Shown here: positions 37,040-48,719 of the stretch, piece by piece
Position numbering within the stretch: the stretch's first letter is position 1
How the letters are laid out: the number at the start of each line of letters is the position of its first letter
Assembly: GCA_008973525.1 (NCBI GenBank)
Contig: WACJ01000501.1
Location: forward strand, 1,302,001 to 1,366,000
Direction: 5' to 3'
Length of the DNA: 64,000 nt
Source of the DNA: Stenopsyche tienmushanensis
Lineage: Eukaryota > Arthropoda > Insecta > Trichoptera > Stenopsychidae
Notes under the pieces: model-generated
Told to the model about the DNA's origin: nothing
Seen by the model: only the letters and a program-made list of their open reading frames with translations
Databases searched by the model: none
Translations under genes and position numbers: made by a program

Positions 37040-37440
37040 CGATAACGTAGATAAGGTAAATCGATTATCCAAAACTTTTGCAACTAATCACCAGGATTCC
37101 CAGCACTTAAGCGACAACAGCACAAAGCAGACGATTTCGAAATCATTAAAATAATTATTCAAAAATAATCCTAAATCTTTAACCAATACTAAAATAATCA
37201 CTCCGTTAGAAACTTTTATAAAGAAAAAAGAAAGATTAAAAACAAAAAATCCACAGGTTCGATGAAATTGATAATACAATCATTAAAAACTTCCCACAAA
37301 AGTTTTCAATGCATGCAAATCAGTTATTATCTCACTTTATGGAAATTTGCAAAGGTAATTGCGATTTAAAAATGGCGATAATGTAGATAAGGCAAATCTA
37401 CTAGCCAAAGATTTTGCGACTAATCACCAGGATTCCCAGC
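37040..37440 (+). repeat. pair of ~62-bp direct repeats
   Basis: 37043-37103 and 37378-37440 share GTAGATAAGG(T/C)AAATC, AGCCAAA/TCCAAAA, TTTTGC(A/G)ACTAATCACC and AGGATTCCCAGC. In translation: DK(V/A)N, K(T/D)FATNHQDSQ. The block resembles a coding repeat from a retrotransposon, but the source was not identified. Confidence 0.6.
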
Positions 37441-37559
37441 TCTTAACCAATAACAGCACAAACATTTAAAGTTTTTATGGAGATGATTGAAATAGCTGCC
37501 TTGAATGCTTATACTTTATGGATAACCAAATTTCCAGATTGGAGAAAAGGTGATCAAAG

Positions 37560-37865
37560 CTGTCGCAAAATATTTTTCAAGAGCTTGCCATTCAGTTGGT
37601 AGAAAATAATGCGAATGACCGAAAAATTAAATGTAATAATTTTAAGAGAATGGAGAGAGATAGTTTCAATATATTTTCTAAGTATATCGGAACAGAAACA
37701 GAAGAAATGTCTGCACCATCAGTTTCTCGTAAAAGGGCTAAATGCAATTTTTGTCCGCGTAATGATGCCAGAAAGATGTTTCTTCAATGTTCCTTGTGCA
37801 AAAAATCAATATGCACCCTTCATAGAGTACAGAAAAAGGCATTATTTTGTAAAGACTGTACATAA
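37560..37865 (+). pseudogene. piggyBac transposase C-terminal fragment with cysteine-rich finger
   Basis: The frame ends ...KCNFCPRNDARKMFLQC, then SLCKKSICTLHRV and ALFCKDC: C-x2-C, C-x2-C-x4-C-x2-H and C-x2-C, the cross-brace finger that binds the element's ends in piggyBac transposases. It is preceded by QELAIQLVENNANDRK, as usual before the finger. The catalytic core is not recognisable upstream. The stop at 37863-37865 is in the expected place, so the C-terminus is intact although the gene is not. Confidence 0.7.
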
Positions 37866-38350
37866 TTTGCAACAATTAATTTGTTATAATTTAGTAATAT
37901 TTTAATTCGTTATAAATATAATATGTATGTTTTTATTGAAGCTAGTGTATAAATAAATACATTATAATATAGTATGCATATTTATGTAAAATATATCATT
38001 TTTTATTTTAAAAATTAATTCCGTAACAAACATTTAAAATGTTATGTATACTTTGCAAACGCTCTGTAGCTTGAGAGTGTGACTCATCGTGCAGGCAGGG
38101 CTCGCATTCGAGAACATGATCTCTTGGTGACGCTATGTCGCTGCTCGCTGTCATTTTTCCTAAATTTTGATCAAATTTCGATCAAATGTCGTAATTTATG
38201 ATGAAATATTATAATTAAGAAGAAAGGTACCCTCTTTACAATAAGTTTGTGTTTCAAACAGCCTAAATTTTAACTTAAAATTTTTGGGGTCTCTTAGGTC
38301 CCCCATCGGATCCTAAAGCTCATTTTTAAGCATCATGACGGAAAGGTTAA

Positions 38351-38480
38351 GCGTATGATGGTACTCCAAAGGGATAATCTACCATGTCCTTCCATATGGT
38401 CGAATCATAATGAGCGAGGTTTATTGTTTACTATTAGAAAGTTTAACCTTTTGAGTAGTGAGTTAATTTTAAAATAATGT
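38351..38480 (+). mobile_element. mariner relic, right half
   Basis: Immediately after the piggyBac's right TTAA one frame reads YSKGIIYHVLPYGRII, equivalent to WDxKGIIYYELLPxGxTIN of mariner transposases, which is what should follow the segment cut at 36212. Confidence 0.6.
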
Positions 38481-38488
38481 AAACATAA

Positions 38489-39010
38489 AGAGCCATAACA
38501 AGGGCGCGGAAGAGTAGGCGCCCGCCATAGGCGCAACTGGACGGGGCACAAAAAGCAGAAAACCGACCGGGTCGAGAGCTCCGTATGGTTTATATTTTAC
38601 TTTATAAGAACCAACATTGACTGACTCTGTTCGTTTTTATAATATATACTAAGTTGTCTAATCCCTCTTTTCTTCGTTATCGCTTAAATATTGGGCCAAC
38701 CCAGCCCGTAATAAAATAAAGACAACAAAATTTTCGACCAATTGTAAAATTTAAACAACCCACCCGATCAGTCTTCTACAGACAAATTCGTTTAATAATA
38801 ATAGTTTGTAATCGTTTTGTAAACAAATTCAGGTATGACATTCGATCGCGAGGCACCCATTCGTCATATCAGCGGTTCGAAAAGCGGACCGATTGGACAT
38901 ACAAACCTTGTAGCCACTCCGTCTTCTTTTGGGACTTTTTGCGGCATTTTATATGATCTGTACACTCACGGAAGCAACGTAGCGTCTAATGACTTTCTAT
39001 CATGGTATTT
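38489..39010 (+). repeat. dispersed repeat family A, copy 3
   Basis: Full-length-looking copy: GACCGGGTCGAGAGCTCC, GACTCTGTTCG, ATAATATATACTAAGTTGTC, then FDREAPIRHISGSKSGPIGH followed by TNLVATPSSFGTFCGIL. It keeps 63 codons open from an ATG at 38835. Confidence 0.7.
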
Positions 39011-39820
39011 TTTTTTTAAACAGTAGCCGCCATCTATATTTAGTTAGGTCGGGTACTTTTGGGACTATATTTGTATATTATGTGTATAGTGCTGGACACT
39101 ATCCGTCTCTGTCTTTCCGAATTCAATGTGTAAGAATGCTCCTGAATCACTGGAATTCGATCGCAAATACTTTCATTTAAAAAACGACATTTTCGACTGG
39201 ACAATGTACTACTTGAAGTGGCCATCTTATTGATCCCAATTTGACAATATATTTCTGGGTTTTCCATTTGTTGTTGATAATTTAGTCTTATCATAAAATT
39301 CAAGCTCTTCAGGTGAGCGCTTTTTCAATTCCGATGTAATTATGTTTAAAACTCAATACAAACAAAATGCAATTTTATAGCAATTTAGAAACAACTGTCA
39401 TTTGTTACGATTCTTCCCTTATAGATAAGAAAAACCGCGTAATGCAGAAGCTAAAACTAAACAGAAGGTAGCTAACAATACAGCATTTTGGCTGTATAAC
39501 GAAATATTGTAAGCTGTAAATCGAAAAGGTAAAAACACTTTTAACTCACTAACTTTAAGAAAAACGCGTTTTGTCTAGTCAAAATTAGTTTTGACTCCAA
39601 TTCAGTTTTTATTAGGAGTGATCTTCATATATAACAAAGAAATTTAGTGTAAACTAGTTTTAACTAGTAAGAACGCGCTCTAACTATATACGAGCTTTGA
39701 CTGTAGCATATTTCTGAAACACCCGCTACGCTCGAGCTATCAGAAAACTGATCGAAAGTCTCCATAATACAATAATTACATGATTCGCGGGTCTGCATTG
39801 TTATTTTGTAACTAGCTGGT
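39011..39820. other. intergenic stretch, no gene seen
   Basis: AT-rich; no recognised coding, RNA or repeat sequence. Confidence 0.5.
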
Positions 39821-39821
39821 A

Positions 39822-41980
39822 CCCGGCGCGTTGCTGCCACAGAAGAAATAGTTCTAAAAATACCATTTGAAATTTGAAAGAGTTATCTTGTTTAATTAGC
39901 AATGATATAAATAATGATATTTTTTCCGAAAATTAATACATTTATTGATATTGAATGATATATAAAGAAAAAAATATTAAAAGCATACATTTTGCTTACT
40001 TAATTGTTCTGCTAAGTGCTTTAGGGTAGAGAATAGTTTTGGCTTTTCCGTCTTTAACAAATACAAATAAATTTCTCGGCTGTCCAACGTGGATTTTCTA
40101 GATTCTTCCGCACACTTGAAGTGCCTTGTTGATGGTCATTGAGAATGCAAGTCCAACGGGGAGCTGCAGTCGTCTCTTATCAAATTGCACGTCGGTGGGA
40201 ATGAGCACATCTTCTCCTTTCGACTTTCCATTAAGAATATATAGTTGTTTCGATGATATTCGGCATCAATTTCTTCATAGTGAGTCTTGTTCCAATTTGT
40301 AAGGTGGCACATCAGGAAGATCTGACGAATTTAAAAACTCGATTGGATAGTTAGTAACTTGGTCTGCATTCATGGCGCTATCAATCGATTTGTAGGTAAC
40401 AGAATCATTTGCAATTTGTTATTGTATTGTGTGGTTGATTGTATTGACGTCGGTGTTTTCTGCTGCCAAAATAGCATGTTCGCAAAGCCAATAATGATTT
40501 TTATAATTACTAAAAATCTGCGGAAAAACTTTCTGAATGAGTAAATCGATGGTTGGCACAACAACGCAAAAGTTCGATGGAAATGAAATAAACTTGGTAG
40601 CATCAACATGCACTTTTCCTTCACCAATGTTCAATAGTCGTTTTAAAAATGTGGCTGCCGACGCATCACGCTACAAATGTACGCGCATATTTGTCTTTAA
40701 TGTCAGTTTTCGCACGTCTCTCCAAAGATGCGATGCTTTGAGGCAAGAATCAGCTGGTGTCGATGAAAGCATCACTGGAAGAGGTTGGCGAAAGTCGCCA
40801 CATAATAAAATTAGAGCGCCACCAAACGGTTTTGCATTTGATCGTAAGTCTTTAAGAGTTCGATCAAGCATTGCATAAGTCCCAGATAATCCCCTTGCAA
40901 ATTTTCAAAACTTTAGCTATGTCAGAAACTTTAGGAATGTTACATGTCAGAACTTCCAATAAATGCATATCTAATGGCAATTTGAATGCCGAATGCGCTG
41001 TTCGTCCACCATCTAATAATGTTGCCGCAATACCTAATGAAGCAAGAGCTAAAGCAATTCTATTTTGAGATCGAATGTGAGCCAATAGTAAAGTGATGAG
41101 ATACGTTTTTCCAGTACCGCCAGGCGCATCAAGGAAGAACAGATCATTTGTAATTGTATCGTAGGTCAATTTTTGTTCCGCAAGCAAAAGTTGTTCGTTT
41201 GCTTCGACAAATGCATCCAAATCATTAGCATTGTACTGCTGTTCAAGTGCAGAACGAATTCTTGTTGAATGAATTCTTTGATGTTGATGGTTAAGCAAAT
41301 GTCTTCGATTTCGATCAGAGCTTGATTGAAAATATTGTCCGAAAACTCAATTGAATTGTCATTGCTAACGGTGTGTAAAATGTCTTCGCTCAAATCCTCT
41401 CTGAATTTTTACCACAAATCTTTCGGGTTGGGTGACGGACATGTGGTTAAAATGATGGCGAGTAATGTTCTAATTTCCGTTCGACCTTTCTCAATGAAGT
41501 ATGACATTTGACATTAACCAAAAGCATTCTTAAATAGTAACACTCGGCTTTATTTGGATGTAATGTGTAAATACGGCCCAATGCATCAGATGAATACAGA
41601 TTTCGATAGCCTTCATCACGCATCCCTTGCTTACGTCGTTGAAAATTCTCGGATGTAGTATTTCATGTAAAATAGTTAGGAACTTGTGCGTAATGTCTCT
41701 GCAAATACATCTTCTTCACACAGCGCAAGTGTTGGTTCAGCAGCAACATTTCTTGCAGTGTCTGCCTTTGTCCATTTTCGAGATGAACACTGAGATGAAC
41801 AACATTCGGATTGCTTCTGTGAATTAGGAAGCTCAAAATAGGCCAAAGAGCCTCGTCACTGCTGATATATCTACCTGTTTGAAATTGAGTTTGAACTCGA
41901 TCGTTGCGCGCATCAAGTCTTTCAATACTGACTACTGCCATATCACTGCCTATTTGCATGTACAATTTGCACGACAATAT
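39822..41980 (-). mobile_element. Helitron relic with PIF1-type helicase segments
   Basis: Minus strand, in order: YISSDEALWPILSFLIHRSN and VVHLSVHLENGQR (41980-41663, Rep/helicase linker), FFLDAPGGTGKTYLITLLLA (Walker A, near 41105-41135), GGALILLCGDFRQPLPVM (Walker B region, near 40790), QVTNYPIEFLNSSDLPDVPP (near 40290-40370), and a C-terminal scrap ending VFVKDGKAKTILYPKAL (near 40030). Several frameshifts and stops. The region 39822-39880 (TACCCGGCGCGTTGCTGCCA) is the usual 3' non-coding part of insect Helitrons. Confidence 0.85.
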
Positions 41981-42599
41981 CCGACGTTGGTATGAGCTTT
42001 GAATGTTTTCGATGAAAAAGAAGATCCATATATTGTTGATTTCAACGTCAAAATATTGTTTTTAAATAAAATAATTATTCATTTGTTTCTTGTTTTTATT
42101 TTTTAAATTAAATTTAAATTCAAATCTGGTTAGGTTAGGTTTGTTTGTTTTCATTGTGTCGAAATGAAGGCGTTTTCAATTTACCAATAAATTTGTCCCC
42201 CGTTAACAGGATTTAACCTTTATCCATTTTACACTGGGATGCAAACTGTAATCGTAATGAATATCATATTGAAATGCAGCAATATTCAAATGAACATGTA
42301 CTTTCGATTCTCGTTGCACGTTGGTCGTCTGATTTTGATCGGATAACACTCAAACGTATTTTTTCGATTGTTACGTACGTGAATAAGCGATGAATGAAAT
42401 GAAGCATTTTCAAAGTGCTTGCGATAAATAATTTGGATATAATTGACTCACGCCGATGGATAACCTGCAAATGACATTGACGTTTGACGTATGTGTTGTA
42501 TGTGACGACGACACGACGCCTCCTACTGCAACTTGTAGGTACTATATACCTATAGCCTTAGCAACGCATAATCTCAAACACGTCAGAATCAACAACTTT

Positions 42600-42730
42600 C
42601 ACACATTAAGTTTTGAATTAAAAATCTACTGTAAGTTAATTGTACTATGCCTATGTCACCCCCTGATCCCTTGGCAATAAGTGGACCAAGTTTTGTCTCA
42701 ATCCGATGAACGCGCATATCAACCCATTTC
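42600..42730 (+). repeat. Helitron non-coding fragment
   Basis: GTAAGTTAATTGTACTATGC, then AAGTGGACCAAGTTTTGTCT and CAATCCGATGAACG, matches 51930-52010 and 52080-52140. This block accompanies Helitron ends in this window. Confidence 0.55.
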
Positions 42731-43476
42731 GCCCGAGCATTAGACGGGAAACGCAACTTATTTTTATATATTAGAAGATAAGCGATAATTAGATCGATAA
42801 TATTCATTCGGAACACCCAAAGTGGGTCACAGATGCATAACCACTTTCGATACCCATCGAGGGGCGAGGGGGGGCTTCGGTTTAATTGTAGCATTTAATA
42901 ATATTTTATAACACGTATTAATTAAGTCGACGTGTGCTCGTTACAAAAATGATTTGATTTTTAACCATCTCACAGAGCACGTAACCGAAGTGGTCGTTCT
43001 TCGCACTTCTCTTCCTCAATTCATTCTCTTTTTTGCTTCCGTCTCCGGCTCCATTGCAACAGTATGACAAAACCGAATTTCGAGTATGCCACCGTTTAGA
43101 TTCGACGATAAAAATTCGCACATGCATCCGGCAGCGTCTTCTCGGCCGTATGACATAAGTATGATTTGATAATTGCGCAAATTGCACAAGACGTGCTCAT
43201 TTTCGATCTGTGCAAAACTATCATCAAATTATTGAAAGCTCATTTTTGTGCTCGACGAAACAAACCGTATCATTGTCCATTGCGACATTCCGATTAGACG
43301 TTGCTTAATATTAAACAAAGAGTGGAATTGCTGACTCAAAGATGACTGGCTCTGTTCTTTCTTGAAATTCAGTTTTATTTCAGATTGTGCATTGTTTTCA
43401 TGAAACTTAATTGCGCTGCGGTCGGAGAAACGATGCTGAAAATTCGCGGAAAATTATTTCTATTCCTTCATCGTAT

Positions 43477-43550
43477 TAACCCTTAACGCGCAGGATATAT
43501 TTAACGCTGTGGTCACAGTGACGAAATACAGACAAACGCGCGAATTCCTA
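43477..43550. repeat. TTAACCCTTAACGCGC terminus (piggyBac-type MITE end)
   Basis: TTAACCCTTAACGCGCAGGA begins like the MITE at 46620 and carries GGATATATTTAACG. Only one end was recognised. Confidence 0.4.
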
Positions 43551-43749
43551 GCGTGACATTCTAATTCAGATTTTCGAATAAATATACGAAATATGATCAA
43601 TTTATGTGGCTTATTGTAGAATTAATTGTATAGGGCTTCGAATCGGAACTGAACCGATTTGAAAATATCGGTTTTTTCGGTTCGGTAAGCGTCATATGCG
43701 AAAAACAGAAAGTTTGGTTTTATTAATTTGATAATACTGCAACAAAGGG

Positions 43750-45265
43750 ACCTTCAATAAGGACACTAAAAATTGATTAGGTTATATCGGTCATGTTGTT
43801 AAAGGAATATCTGTCAAATTAATTTTAAATTTTTCAGAAGTACAGTACCGCTCAAAACTATTCAAATGTTTTCCAAACGTTTCTTTTTGCTCCGTTTTTT
43901 TAACACACCCATTTAGACTTTAAAATATAGTAGTTCGGTTATATTTGATAATGTATAAGTATGGATTTCACTGAACAGTTTTGTGTACACAGGCTGTTGA
44001 TATTCATCACCTAAACCTAACGTTTTTTGTTTGTATCGCCGTATATTTAAGAAAAGATTACACAGCTAAGAATCATTTTTTCCCAGCCTTCTGGTCGATG
44101 AAGCTTTTCAGCAACAGCAAGAAAAAACAAGTCGAGACGCTGCTCCGTACCAATACCCCCTACCGAGTCATCATGGACCGCAAGAGAGTCAGTGTTGGCT
44201 TAATCAGTACTATACGTAAGGATCTGTACAATGTTTATCTGAAGAACAAAGGAGGAAGATCATGGAAGCTGACAGAGCGCAGCATCCATCAAATGTGTTG
44301 CTGGCGGACGAAATTCTATTTGATAACGCCGAGGAGATTGTAGCTCAAATCAAAGATAAACGTCAGTCGAATGACAGTTGCAAGGGCTGGTCTCAAGTCT
44401 GCTGGTTATCTCTCTGTTAAAAAGCCACTTCTAACTTTGCACCATTGCCGGAAGAGGCTTGAATTTGCAAAAACTTTGAATTGGAAACCGGTTATATGGT
44501 CAGATAAAACGAATGTCAACCGTATCCTATCGAATAGTTTGCAGTGGAGCTGGTTCAAGGCTGGAAGAAGTCCCGAGAGCAAGTCAACTCAACCAACTGT
44601 CAAGCAGGAAAGCAGACAAATCGTAGTTTGGGCACGTTTTAATGCCCTTGGTCCCGGCTACTGCATTCTAATAGAAGGCAACATGTACCAGGAGCTCTAT
44701 AAAAGCATTCTGGAAAACGAATTGGAAGAAACAGTTTGATTTCATGGATTGGACAAAGAAATATTTATATTCAAACGCGATTGAGACGAAACAAAAGTCA
44801 AAAAGTGGTTGGAGGAGAATAATTGGGAAGTCCTCCCGTGGCTTGCTTAGTCTATGGATACGAATCCAATCGAGAAGCTGCAGAAGCAAGAAGAAGAAGG
44901 TATCAAGTCAAGTGTACCCTGGCTCGATATCCAACCCAAGGGTCTTATTGTGCAGAGCTTTGGACTCGGATCTACGGACTAAGGAACAGTATCAGAAACA
45001 GGTGGACAGATAAAGTATGTACTGAACAAAACTGTTCAAATGCTTTTTTCTATTTTTTCCTCTCACTTTTTCTTTCAATGAAATCTATACTTAAACATTT
45101 GAATATTTTTAGCACTTTATATGGCAAATCACTATGGAAGGTTATAGCTCTGAACGGTATGTGTAAAATATCAAATTTTATTTTCAAAATCAGTGCTCCT
45201 TTAGAAAAATGTTCCGTGCATTGCGTGATTTTTATTCTTTACAACCGTCCTGGCGAGTTTCATTA
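43750..45265 (+). mobile_element. mariner-type copy interrupted by a Tc1-like element
   Basis: Left end CCTTCAATAAGGACACTAAA with GATTAGGTTATAT resembles the terminal repeat family at 16815, 50256 and 55155. After the Tc1 insert, ATGGCAAATCACTATGGAAG and TTTTATTTTCAAAATCAGTG (45121-45200) match 50337-50412, the continuation of the same family. The mariner was split by the Tc1 at about 43841/45120. Confidence 0.7.
43841..45120 (+). mobile_element. Tc1-like element, decayed, nested in mariner
   Basis: Left end TACAGTACCGCTCAAAACTA with TTCAAATG; right end, reversed, GTGCTAAAAATATTCAAATG. Coding pieces: the HTH region (44100-44340) and a 122-codon open block (44371-44739) reading RKRLEFAKTLNWKPVIWSDK, SRQIVVWARFNALGPGYCIL and IEGNMYQELYKSILEN, followed by a block with TNPIEKL (near 44862). 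The usual SDE after VIWSD is SDK here and stops interrupt the frame. Dead copy. Confidence 0.8.
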
Positions 45266-45619
45266 AATTAAATTCAATTCAACCGGTTCAATAAATAACC
45301 CGTACCCGTACGTCACCTAAATGCAAGGTCTGCTGAAAACATCGCTGCTGTGCGTGAGAGTGTACGGGAAAACGCGAGGCAGTCAATTTCTCGTCGTTCA
45401 CACGAATTTTACATCGGGACTTGTGTCTGCACGCATATAAAATACTAAAACAACTAATGTTAATTTATGATATTATTTATGTTCATTGTGAAATATATAT
45501 ATTTTTAGTGAATGTCTGCACGTTTATGACCATTTCAATTGGGGAATGCAGGTGATTAATAAACACGTTTGTTAAAAGATACATTAATAATTTAACAAAT
45601 TTTCTCTATAAATCTATAT

Positions 45620-45760
45620 ATATAAATAATTGTCTTTAGTATGTATGCGTTCCTATATCATTCATCCGATTGTGATGGAGCTTTGGTGAGTTGTTGGACG
45701 CGCACCCAAGAAAGTTTTTGAATCAGCGCAATCATTATTTGTGTATGCAATTTGTTTTGC
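45620..45760 (+). repeat. Helitron-like 5' terminal fragment
   Basis: TGTCTTTAGTATGTATGCGT, then CATCCGATTGTGATGGAGCT and TTGGTGAGTTGTTGGACGCG: a block common at one end of Helitron-like repeats. No body attached. Confidence 0.4.
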
Positions 45761-45769
45761 GAGACGTTT

Positions 45770-46610
45770 AACAGATGCACCATGTTGGCGCATATTCGTC
45801 TGGTGAAGTGAAACGTGGGCCGCGGGGACAGGGAGAGGAAGGATGCGCGCGCAGGCAGTCAGTCTTCGAGGTGAGAGTGAGCGCGTGCATGTTTTTGGAC
45901 CTTAGTTTTTCAGCCCGCGCTACACGTTGCTTCGAGCAATAAACCACGTAACTATAATTCGCTAATATGACTATAAAAAATAAATCAAGTGATCGTATGG
46001 TCACGTTCATTTTTACTGGGATATATAAATAATAAGCATCACATTTAGTTATTTAAGTAAAACAATAGTAAAATATTATGGAAACTTTTGATGGATTTTT
46101 GAGGGAATCATTTTTGTAAAAATTGGTAGTTCAATTTTCGTTGAAGACCCAAAGTCGTTGTTACAATAGTCTGTGAATTAGGAAAATATTAAATGGGCAG
46201 TGGTTGAATTCCAGTGTATTTCTAGGACACTCAACAAAGCTTTCTATTCATCTAAAAAAGCTCATGGTTACTTTATAATGGACAAGTAAAACTAGGGAAA
46301 AACATTACAACTGAATTATTAGAGGTAATGGAGACTATTTTGATTGAATAAATTTTCCCTTGCGAATTCCGAATGTTCATGTGAAATGACCCTAATACTT
46401 ATAGCTCGATTAGCGGATGAAATATGTTGTTTAAGCCAAGGTGATGGCAGGGAAATCATCCCATGGAAGTTGGTGGGAGATGAAGAATAATAATACATTT
46501 TTCCTGGAAAGCAATTAAGAAAATGTCGAGCAGACAAGGCAACTTCAAGAAGATCTTATTCTGAAAATAATTTATGTCGGTCGTCGTATTCAGCTGCGTT
46601 GCCTTTTCGT
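45770..46610. other. intergenic stretch, no gene seen
   Basis: Short ORFs on both strands without recognisable domains; a GC-richer patch with repeated GCGCG at 45835-45885. Confidence 0.4.
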
Positions 46611-46620
46611 AAAAGTTGCA

Positions 46621-46778
46621 TTAACCCTTAGAGTGCTAAGCAAAGATATATCGTCGATTGTGAAACTAAAGAGGACTGCAAACAACGATCGCTATATCAG
46701 CGCGATCAAACAAGAGAGAGGAAAATAGCAAAGACATTTCTGTTTATCGAAATATACCGTAGCAGCCAAAGGGTCAAA
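46621..46778. mobile_element. short TTAA-type MITE
   Basis: Starts TTAACCCTTAGAGTGCTAAG and ends, reversed, TTGACCCTTTGGCTGCTACG. These are imperfect inverted ends next to TTAA/TCAA. It contains AGATATATCGTCG, as in the hairpin at 35461. About 158 bp, non-coding, piggyBac-like. Confidence 0.6.
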
Positions 46779-47930
46779 GATGAAAATTCGGTGCGTTGAC
46801 CGCTTTGGTTGGCTGATTGAAATTATTCAGAAGAGTTTGGCGCAAATGCGTAGAAAGCTAATAAAAGTTATCACATGATTATATGGCATCTTTATCCAAT
46901 TCGCAGACAGCTCATGCCGCCTTTGAGATAAGAAGAATGGCGTAACGTCGCATCAATCCTTTGTTGATTCAGATTCGCAAACAACATGCAAAATCTTTCT
47001 GCAAATAGTGCGTCGTTTTTATGAAGACAAGTCAACGTTCCTCGGGCAGAGCGACTCATTGTTTTAGAAGACAGACGGGGCAGGTCATTCGACAAAGCGC
47101 ACTTTCGGGAACTGACCGATGGGATATTTCTGGAATTCCTGCCGAAATGAGACGCAAATCTACCACCTTGAATCGTTGCCAACAAACAGCAGCACATGCG
47201 TGCACAAGAGAATTGATGGCCAACCCGGCGTTAAAAACATTCAACACAGCTGATGATACGGGAAGTTCGACGATTCAAAGGACGGAATAACTGAATGTGC
47301 GAATTCTTCTACTTGTGATGAATGCTTAATGAAAAGAAGATCAGTTGTCAAGTTGTGACTTCTACAAAATGATGATCCTTATCCTGCTGACCACAAAAAT
47401 GTCGTCTCTTCTGTAAACATTTTTCATTTCTTGTCTCATGATCTTTGAATTGTTTTTTATTATGAAAACTGAGATCTTCAAAGTTCAGCTAATATCCATA
47501 GCGAGTTATCATCGCGATCAGTCCTCTGGAAAAAAGTATGAACAGCAAAGGATCTTTTTTCTTAATGGACGAACAAAGAGTCTGCAGGAGAATTTTTCCA
47601 TGTTGGCATCGAAAAATGAGTTCCTCGTGACTTGTCGGGAAAACCAGAGCTGTTTAAGACGTTGTTTGCGCTCAGATCTATTTTTGGCTCTTGTATTTGG
47701 ATTTCGTCCAAAAACAGCAATCAAAGCTTCCAGGGTGTCCCGGCCTTTCTGTCAAATATTACTTCAAAATGAAAGGGGAAAATTTACTAATTCAATTCAC
47801 ACAGAGTAAAACAACAATAATATAACGAGATAAATGTTGTGAATTGATTATTAACATGCACATGCGGAGTTAGTATATTTTTACGAATTGCGCCGTCCTT
47901 TATCAGTTGTGCCAAAAATGTGCCGTTTTT
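46779..47930. other. unassigned sequence with open frames
   Basis: Moderately long overlapping frames (46892-47290 on both strands; 47438-47809 plus, 123 codons) but no domain recognised, no splice framework and conflicting strands. Probably old transposon sequence. Confidence 0.35.
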
Positions 47931-47933
47931 TAT

Positions 47934-48345
47934 CAGGGCTGTAGCAAAGGGGGTGGCGCAAAACGCAGAATACCGACCCAGTCGAGAGTTGCACATGGTT
48001 TTTATTATACTTGACCATTCTACTATATATAAATCAACGCTCATTGACTCTGTTCGTTTATAATATATACTAAGTTGTCTAATCCCTCTTTTCTTTGTTA
48101 TCTCTTAAACATTGAGTCGACCCAGGCGGAAAACTTTGTTTTGTAATGAGAGTTCGTAATCGTTCTATAGACACAGATGTTCAGGTATGGCGTCTGATCG
48201 CGAGGCCCTCATTCGTCATATCAGCGGTCCGAAAAGCAGACCGATTGGACACACAGACCTTGTGACCACTCCGTCCTCTTTTGTGGGCTTTTTGCAGCAT
48301 TTTCTATGATATGTACGATCACGGAAGCTCCCTCAGAAGCTAACT
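47934..48345 (+). repeat. dispersed repeat family A, copy 4
   Basis: Starts CAGGGCTGTAGCAAAGGGGG, then CGACCCAGTCGAGAGTTG, GACTCTGTTCG and ATAATATATACTAAGTTGTC, and reads MASDREALIRHISGPKSRPI followed by GHTDLVTTPSSF. An internal ~50-bp segment present in copies 1 and 3 (GTAATAAAATAAAGACAAC...) is missing. Confidence 0.7.
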
Positions 48346-48475
48346 TACTTGAATGAGGTCACCAAGTTGAGGGTCCCCATGTTCCTTTGTTTCATGTTTG
48401 TTGTGATGTGATAGATGTTTTTATTGTTGTGAAACCCTCTAGACGTGAACAATTTTCGCAGAAAAATCTCTCAAA

Positions 48476-48700
48476 ATGGAAACAAATCAAACAAACCGAA
48501 AATGCAGAAAGTGGTTTGCCAGATTTCATTTGCTGGATGAATTAGGTCATGGGAGGTTTAAAACATTGGATAACGATGTTCTACTAGGTTTGATGGAAAC
48601 AAATCCATTAATAGATCAGCTGAGAGACTTGGATCAACTCAGTCGATTGTGTATCGACTCATCTAGAACTCATAAATAGGTACAATGTTGCTCTTTCGAA
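48476..48700 (+). mobile_element. mariner transposase N-terminal relic
   Basis: METNQTNRKCRKWFARFHLL, then ETNPLIDQLRDLDQLSRLCI: the CxxWFxxF and ExNPxxTxRELAxxL pattern of the mariner N-terminal helix-turn-helix. It stops after 67 codons. Confidence 0.55.
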
Positions 48701-48719
48701 TTTTCATTTGTTTCTCGTA

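Larger units (their letters stand above)
36213..38350 (+). mobile_element. piggyBac-type element inserted in mariner, TTAA on both sides
   Basis: TTAA at 36213-36216 and again at 38347-38350. The ends read CCCTCCCGTACCGATGGGG and, in reverse, CCTTTCCGTCATGATGC; a subterminal GATGGGGTACC/GATGGGGGACC pair is also inverted. The C-terminal, cysteine-rich part of a piggyBac transposase is present on the plus strand (37560-37865). About 2.1 kb, decayed, and itself carrying a Tigger terminus at 36558. Confidence 0.75.
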
